Source of the DNA: an uncultured Lachnospiraceae bacterium
GTDB lineage: Bacteria; Bacillota; Clostridia; Lachnospirales; Lachnospiraceae
Direction: 5' to 3'
DNA length: 64,000 bases
NCBI GenBank assembly: GCA_947632515.1
Contig: CANRPO010000009.1
Coordinates: 1 to 64,000 of the forward strand
The translations under genes and the position numbers were made by a program. Of the stretch, positions 60,384 through 64,000 are shown one piece after another. Position 1 is the first letter of the stretch, and each line of letters begins with the position of its first letter. The notes beneath the pieces are model-generated. The model searched no databases. It saw only the letters and a list, made by a program, of their open reading frames with translations, and was not told the origin of the DNA.

Positions 60384-60399
60384 TATGCGATGTCGCATA
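60384..60399. promoter_or_regulatory. Palindrome copy 5 (before virB6-like gene)
   Basis: TATGCGATGTCGCATA, with a degenerate unit (TATGCGGCATCGTGAA) starting 17 bases before it. Confidence 0.8.
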
Positions 60400-60455
60400 C
60401 TAATTGTATAAGTATTTTGAAAATATAACCCAAAATTAGAGGAGTATATTGTAGT

Positions 60456-61349
60456 ATGTTAAATGATATTCATGATTCGTTAGGTAAGTGGTGGGATGAA
60501 ATTATAGGTCGTGCCGTAGAAACGGTTAAGGAAGTCCTTAGGGGCATGATAATAAAAAATATAGATCAGGCTTTTGCGAATTTTAATGATCATCTGGACA
60601 AATTCACGGACTCACTCTCCAAATCGCCGGAATCATTCAATCCAAGCGCCTACCAGACAGTGGTCGATCTTGCCCAAAATGCGATCCTGCCGGTGGGCGT
60701 CGTTATTCTGGCGTTTGTTTTTGTCATGGAGCTGTATGAGTTCATTAAGGATACCAACAGCGGCGTCGGCGCATTCAACCAGGGAAAATACTTTGAACTG
60801 ATGGCCACGACGGCGATCATGTTAATGGTCATCACCCATGCTACGGACATCGTGCAGACGGTATTCCTGATCGGCTCCGATGCGGTGCAGAAAGCATCGG
60901 CAACGGCCTCGGTTTCTTTTCCAGATGGATTATTGGAAAGCATCTTTGAGGAAGAAGATATGGGCGTGTTGATTAGTGCGGTAGTTACCTCTTTTATCAT
61001 CAAGCTGTCCATGTATGTGTGTAATGTGGCCCTAATTCTCTGTATGTACGCGCGCATGTTTGAGATATACCTGTATATCAGCGCAGCGCCTGCGCCGTTA
61101 GCTACGCTGCAGAGCAAGGACTGGGGAGAGACCGGGAAGAATTATATCCGCGCGATCCTGGCGCTTGCGCTGCAGGCGTTCTTCATGCTGGCGATCATTG
61201 CGATCTACGGGGCAGTTCTGGGCGGCATGAACACCTCGGGCGGCGATCTGGATTCAGTGCTGTTAGAGTGCCTGGCATTCTGTGTATTGGCGGTCCTGAT
61301 GCTGTGGAAAGCCGGAGGCATATCCAAAGCAATCTTTAATGCGCACTAG
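60456..61349 (+). CDS. VirB6/TrbL-like conjugal transfer membrane protein
   Basis: A 297-residue polytopic protein. An amphipathic N-terminus (KWWDEIIGRAVETVKEVLRG) is followed by about six membrane helices (ILPVGVVILAFVFVMELYEF, LMATTAIMLMVITHATDIV, VVTSFIIKLSMYVCNVALIL, ALALQAFFMLAIIAIYG, LLECLAFCVLAVLMLWKAGG). This matches the CD1112-type VirB6/TrbL-like proteins of clostridial elements, forming the inner-membrane part of the mating channel. It normally precedes prgI; here a RelBE module separates them. Confidence 0.82.
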   Translation: MLNDIHDSLGKWWDEIIGRAVETVKEVLRGMIIKNIDQAFANFNDHLDKFTDSLSKSPESFNPSAYQTVVDLAQNAILPVGVVILAFVFVMELYEFIKDTNSGVGAFNQGKYFELMATTAIMLMVITHATDIVQTVFLIGSDAVQKASATASVSFPDGLLESIFEEEDMGVLISAVVTSFIIKLSMYVCNVALILCMYARMFEIYLYISAAPAPLATLQSKDWGETGKNYIRAILALALQAFFMLAIIAIYGAVLGGMNTSGGDLDSVLLECLAFCVLAVLMLWKAGGISKAIFNAH

Positions 61350-61352
61350 AAG

Positions 61353-61397
61353 TAAGCGGCACCAGCTTATGCGACGTCGCATAAATTTCTAAAGGAG
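61353..61397. repeat. 45-bp direct repeat, copy A (before relBE)
   Basis: Same length as 62086-62130 with three mismatches. It includes palindrome copy 6 and an AAAGGAG ribosome site that here is followed by no start codon. Confidence 0.85.
61367..61384. promoter_or_regulatory. Palindrome copy 6 (before relBE)
   Basis: Perfect 18-bp palindrome TTATGCGACGTCGCATAA. A TAAGC/GCTTA inverted repeat overlaps its left side. Confidence 0.85.
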
Positions 61398-61443
61398 AGA
61401 AGAAAAAGTAAATAAAACACTTTTAAATTCCTATGTTTTAGCA

Positions 61444-61473
61444 TATAATAAAAATAGTAGTACAATGCACTAC
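61444..61473 (+). promoter_or_regulatory. Promoter and possible operator of relBE
   Basis: A perfect TATAAT at 61444 with a poor -35 region (TTTTAA about 17 bases before). GTAGT and ACTAC (61457-61473, seven bases apart) form an inverted repeat just after it, a plausible RelB operator. Confidence 0.5.
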
Positions 61474-61499
61474 AAGAAATGTAGGAAAGGAGTGAGATT

Positions 61500-61727
61500 A
61501 TGGCTTTTTCAATCAGGCTGACAGAGGAAGAAAAATCCCTTGCGGAGAGTTATGCTAAGATTCATGCTATGTCACTGGGAGAAGCGTTTAAGAGGGCACT
61601 CTTTGAGCGCATAGAGGACGAATACGACATAGAAATAGCAAACGAAGCTTATCAAGATTATTTAGACAGCGGTTGCAAATCTACCCCTATTGCGGAGTTT
61701 TGGAGGGAGTTAGATGATGAACTATAA
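61500..61727 (+). CDS. relB: RelB/DinJ-like antitoxin (DUF6290)
   Basis: A 75-residue protein with an N-terminal ribbon-helix-helix (AFSIRLTEEEKSLAESYAKI, then MSLGEAFKRALFE) that binds DNA, and a C-terminal toxin-binding part rich in acidic residues. It overlaps the RelE-like toxin gene by 14 bases, the usual coupling. The start follows GGAAAGGAGTGAGATT. Confidence 0.88.
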   Translation: MAFSIRLTEEEKSLAESYAKIHAMSLGEAFKRALFERIEDEYDIEIANEAYQDYLDSGCKSTPIAEFWRELDDEL

Positions 61728-61980
61728 TGTTGAGCTGTCGGAACGTTTTAAGAAAGAATTTCGCAAATTAGACAAATATACACAGAAAATGATAAGGGCA
61801 TGGATTAATAAAAATCTAGTCAGCTGTTCCGACCCTAGACAACACGGAAAGGGGTTGACGGCGAACAGGAGCGGTCAGTGGCGGTACAGGATAGGCGATT
61901 ACCGTCTGATCTGTCAGATAGATGATGGCAAGCTGGTTATTCTCGCTCTGTCCGTAGGGCATAGACGGGAAGTGTATTGA
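61714..61980 (+). CDS. relE: RelE-family mRNA interferase toxin
   Basis: An 88-residue RelE/ParE-fold protein: YNVELSERFKKEFRKLDKYTQ, a central loop, and the C-terminal SGQWRYRIGDYRLICQIDDG with the conserved Arg-Tyr-Arg core and a final HRREVY. RelE toxins cleave mRNA at the ribosome A-site. With RelB it forms an addiction module that keeps the element. Two adjacent ATG codons (61714, 61717) are possible starts. Confidence 0.9.
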   Translation: MMNYNVELSERFKKEFRKLDKYTQKMIRAWINKNLVSCSDPRQHGKGLTANRSGQWRYRIGDYRLICQIDDGKLVILALSVGHRREVY

Positions 61981-62037
61981 CGCTGTTGCAGGCATGCCCC
62001 AATAAGTCATTTTCCAATGGTTTTTCAACCGATAAAG

Positions 62038-62077
62038 AAGCGCATGGAAACAGTAAAATGTAAGCCATGCGCTTTTT
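62038..62077 (+). terminator. Terminator after relBE
   Basis: AAGCGCATGG pairs with CCATGCGCTT over ten pairs, followed by five T. Confidence 0.85.
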
Positions 62078-62085
62078 GTATTTAA

Positions 62086-62130
62086 TAAGCGGCGCCGGCT
62101 TATGCGACGTCGCATAAATTTTTAAAGGAG
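62086..62130. repeat. 45-bp direct repeat, copy B (before prgI)
   Basis: Partner of 61353-61397; here its AAAGGAG serves as the ribosome site of prgI ten bases before the ATG. Confidence 0.85.
62100..62117. promoter_or_regulatory. Palindrome copy 7 (before prgI)
   Basis: Perfect 18-bp palindrome TTATGCGACGTCGCATAA. ATAAGC-GGCGCCG-GCTTAT overlaps its left half. Confidence 0.85.
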
Positions 62131-62139
62131 GAATTTGAA

Positions 62140-62501
62140 ATGCCTTATGTAGCAATCAATAAGGATCTGACGGAAGTCCGAACAACAGTCATGTTCGGAC
62201 TGACGAGAAGGCAACTGCTGTTCGGTATTCCGGGAGTCGGGATCGGAGCGGCAGTTTTTTTCTGAGCAAGGATTACCTCGGCACGACGACGGCAAGCCTG
62301 ATTTTGTTTGTCTGTGCCTGTATCCCGTTCTATCTTGCGGAGTATAAGAAGTACGGACAGTATTTTGAAAAGCTGTTTAAGAACTGGTATGAGACGCGGT
62401 TCGTCCGAAACACGGAGCGGCCGTATATAACGGAAGACCTATACGGCTATCTTGACCGCATGAACAGATACGAAAGCGCCGTTTTTCGCGGAGTGTTTTA
62501 A
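62140..62501 (+). pseudogene. prgI: PrgI-family transfer protein with -1 frameshift
   Basis: Frame 1 gives 41 residues (MPYVAINKDLTEVRTTVMFG, ending GIGAAVFF and a TGA at 62263). Frame -1 continues with LSKDYLGTTTASLILFVCAC to the stop at 62501, giving about 120 residues in all, the normal PrgI size with two membrane helices and the charged KNWYETRFV segment. The shift point is a run of seven T followed by C in phase T-TTT-TTC, a textbook -1 slippery heptamer just before the stop. Either the ribosome slips here, the gene is dead, or one T is missing from the sequence. PrgI is the partner of VirB4 in the mating channel. Confidence 0.75.
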
Positions 62502-62679
62502 GTCCGCATAGGCGGGCTTGTATAAAACACATACCGCCGTGTCCGGCAGAGAAAAAAAGCAGATGGATAAAATGTAAAGCCGGGTATGCGGTTCTTGTTA
62601 GATGTTGGAGAAGATGATAAAATTATAAAACAGTAAAGTCCTGATACAAAGAGGGAAATATTGCAATGAGGAGGGCTGA
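62502..62679. other. Gap where virB4 would be expected
   Basis: 178 A+T-rich bases with no recognisable gene. In related elements the VirB4-type ATPase gene follows prgI directly; here no trace of it could be identified, and the next gene is unrelated. Confidence 0.4.
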
Positions 62680-63836
62680 ATGTCTATTTTAAATATTGTC
62701 ATAACGATTATCTTAGCGTGTATTGTATTGATTGCCTTAATAAAGTTACGATTAATATATTCGATTGCATGGCTTGCAGTCTCTTTTTTAATTGCAGAGC
62801 ATAAAGAATGGGCATTACATTCATTTCTGTTTAATTCATGGCATGCGTGGGTGTGGCTTGCAATTGGTATTGCCTCGGTTACTGTTGCAATTATACAGGA
62901 TGTTAAAGATATTAAAAAAAGAAAAGCAAAAAAGAGTAGTAGAGATGATGTTTATGCACAATCACAGAATTTTGATTCTGAAGCCGACCGAGTCGATCAG
63001 CTTTTTGAGAAGATTGCATCTCAGGGGAAAAATAATTTCCAGTCTACAGATACAAAAGAAAACAGAGAATTATTGCAAGAAGATGATTTAGGGACAGGAG
63101 AACTGTTGCAACCCCAATCAGATGTCACAATCGATCATCAGGAAAATGCTGAATCAGATGCGGCAGATGACAATGGACAAGAAGAATTTCATTATTGTGA
63201 TCATTTGGGGAAATTTAAAACGAAATGGGATTATTCTCATAAGAAAAAAGATTTTTTCGATAGTAAAATAGAAAGAAAAATATTTCCGATATTAAAAACA
63301 TTTATTAATAATGAATATCTTATAATTCCGCATGCGGCTCCCGAGAGATTTTGGGTTGGAAGTGGGATGATAATTGGATTCGTACAAACAAGGTTAATAG
63401 GATGCACTTTGATTTTGTGATCTTCGAACAGTTATTCACCGATAAAATGTCGATTATGCTTTTCCCGGTACTGTTTATTGAAGTAAATGGTTCGAGTCAT
63501 GAAGAGACAACTGAAGCTATAGAGAGGGATGAATTTAAACAGAAATTATTAGAACAATTTGGGTACAAACTGGCGATAATTGACGCGACAAAGACAATTC
63601 CGGACGAAGAATTAGAGCAGATGGTAGTAAAAAATATTAAAGATGCAGTGCCGAGTAGGAAAGATTATATTGTTCACTGTCCAGTGTGCAAAAAACCTAT
63701 GATAGTTAAGAAAAATAAAAATCATGAGTATTTTTATGGCCATGAGTTTAAAAATTCGGAGGGAAAGTATTGCCCGGGAATAAATATATCAGATATTGCA
63801 CCATTATACGATGGAATCCCAGTAGAGGGGAAATAG
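62680..63836 (+). pseudogene. DUF2726-like membrane-anchored protein with frameshift
   Basis: The first frame (62680 to about 63350) encodes two or three membrane helices (NIVITIILACIVLIALIKL, AWVWLAIGIASVTVAII), a polar linker, and FFDSKIERKIFPILKTFINNEY. The family sequence then continues one frame back: ILGWKWDDNWIRTNKVNRMHF, LFIEVNGSSHEETTEAIERD, and ending in a Cys-rich knuckle (CPVCKKPMIVKKN, then YCPG). The pattern fits DUF2726 (a PD-(D/E)XK-like fold: DFVIF and EVNGSSH) plus a topoisomerase-type zinc finger. One extra T in the TTTT at 63349-63352 would restore a protein of about 385 residues. It is very A+T-rich, unlike the transfer genes, so it is a likely cargo insertion. Confidence 0.6.
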
Positions 63837-63856
63837 GGTCATAGACTAATTAAAGA

Positions 63857-63905
63857 AGAGGGCATTCCTCGAGTCACTCGACTTTTGGGGTGCCCTCTAT
63901 ATTTT
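63857..63905 (+). terminator. Terminator after the DUF2726-like gene
   Basis: AGAGGGCATTCC pairs with GGGGTGCCCTCT (two G-U pairs), with an inner CGAGT/ACTCG hairpin, followed by ATATTTTTG. The remaining bases to 64000 hold nothing recognised. Confidence 0.75.
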
Positions 63906-64000
63906 TGCCAGAATTGCTATTTTGTGCAGCAATATAGCCTTTTATTATTCCGGATGGTATAGAGAATCCGATAGCATTAGTTAATGACAAGGGAAGAAAT

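Larger units (their letters stand above)
60260..60399. repeat. 140-bp direct repeat, copy B
   Basis: Matches 55126-55265 over its full length (about 90 percent), including the degenerate and the full palindrome at its right end. Could serve as a recombination site removing or inverting nothing but deleting the 5.1 kb in between. Confidence 0.85.
51195..64000. mobile_element. Integrated conjugative/mobilizable element (left part)
   Basis: Begins at the break in the second PBP gene and runs past the window end. It carries ParA, a replication protein, T4SS genes (PcfB, VirD4, Maff2, VirB6/TrbL-like, PrgI), a RelBE pair and Fic genes, and is visibly more A+T-rich than the backbone. No integrase, relaxase or VirB4 is visible in this part; integrase genes usually lie at the other end. 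The left boundary is placed at the codon where the PBP loses its family sequence (51193-51195). Confidence 0.8.

Noticed and set aside
52942..62117. Palindromes as integron attC sites or a CRISPR array
   Set aside because: The units are perfect short palindromes without the asymmetric extrahelical bases of attC, are spaced by whole genes, and no integron integrase or cas gene is visible.
62140..62265. TGA in prgI as a selenocysteine codon
   Set aside because: Reading through in the same frame does not give the PrgI sequence; the homologous part lies in the -1 frame.

Overview
The window looks like a chromosome segment of a strictly anaerobic, Gram-positive member of the Lachnospiraceae/Clostridia. 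The evidence is the SCIFF peptide with its radical-SAM maturase (scfA-scfB), the PrkC/PrpC-RsgA block, a SpoVD-like second penicillin-binding protein in the dcw cluster, a MurE with the DNPR (meso-diaminopimelate) motif, and purine-rich ribosome sites (GGAGG) with ATGA overlaps throughout. The housekeeping backbone is visibly G+C-rich. The first 3 kb and everything after 51.2 kb are visibly A+T-richer.

Layout. 1-2940 is the end of a surface-polysaccharide locus (glycosyltransferase-like fragment, O-antigen-ligase-type polymerase, flippase). 3003-3540 is a decayed Rpn-type nuclease gene carrying a hairpin-rich insertion. 3.7-18.7 kb holds small metabolic genes, two large hybrid histidine kinases, hisS-aspS separated by a long inverted-repeat element, a DMT transporter, an acyltransferase, an SseB-like protein and a CNNM/CorC protein. 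18.8-25.6 kb is scfA-scfB-secDF-recJ-fruK. 25.8-38.1 kb is murE-priA-def-fmt-yugP-rsmB-rlmN-prpC-prkC-rsgA, a near-continuous operon with several ATGA overlaps joining cell-wall synthesis, replication restart, translation and Ser/Thr signalling. An ABC exporter, ychF, lgt and a third hybrid kinase follow. The dcw cluster then starts (mraZ with four 10-bp-spaced MraZ boxes, rsmH, ftsL, a class B PBP).

The second dcw PBP (50089-51210) stops abruptly inside its S-x-N catalytic motif. From about position 51195 the sequence becomes an integrated conjugative or mobilizable element, whose right end, integrase and relaxase lie beyond the window. Its visible part encodes a small membrane peptide, ParA, a ParB-position HTH protein, a replication protein with internal iteron-like repeats, a double SpoVG-domain protein, two Fic proteins (the second with catalytic His replaced by Gln), PcfB, a VirD4 coupling protein, Maff2, a VirB6/TrbL-like channel protein, RelBE, a PrgI gene with a -1 frameshift, and a DUF2726-like gene with a frameshift.

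The most unusual feature is a 16-bp perfect palindrome, TATGCGACGTCGCATA (or with TG at its centre), present seven times in the element. One copy is inside the ParB-position gene. The others stand at module boundaries, just before SpoVG, Fic, PcfB/VirD4, VirB6, RelBE and PrgI. Several unrelated element proteins (SpoVG, the 165-aa class protein, PcfB, Fic2) also share a similar charged C-terminal tail. Together these suggest an element built from palindrome-bounded modules with a common partition, operator or recombination site and perhaps a common docking or translocation tail. The insertion in a sporulation-type PBP raises the possibility of excision during sporulation. No tRNA, rRNA or CRISPR array was seen.
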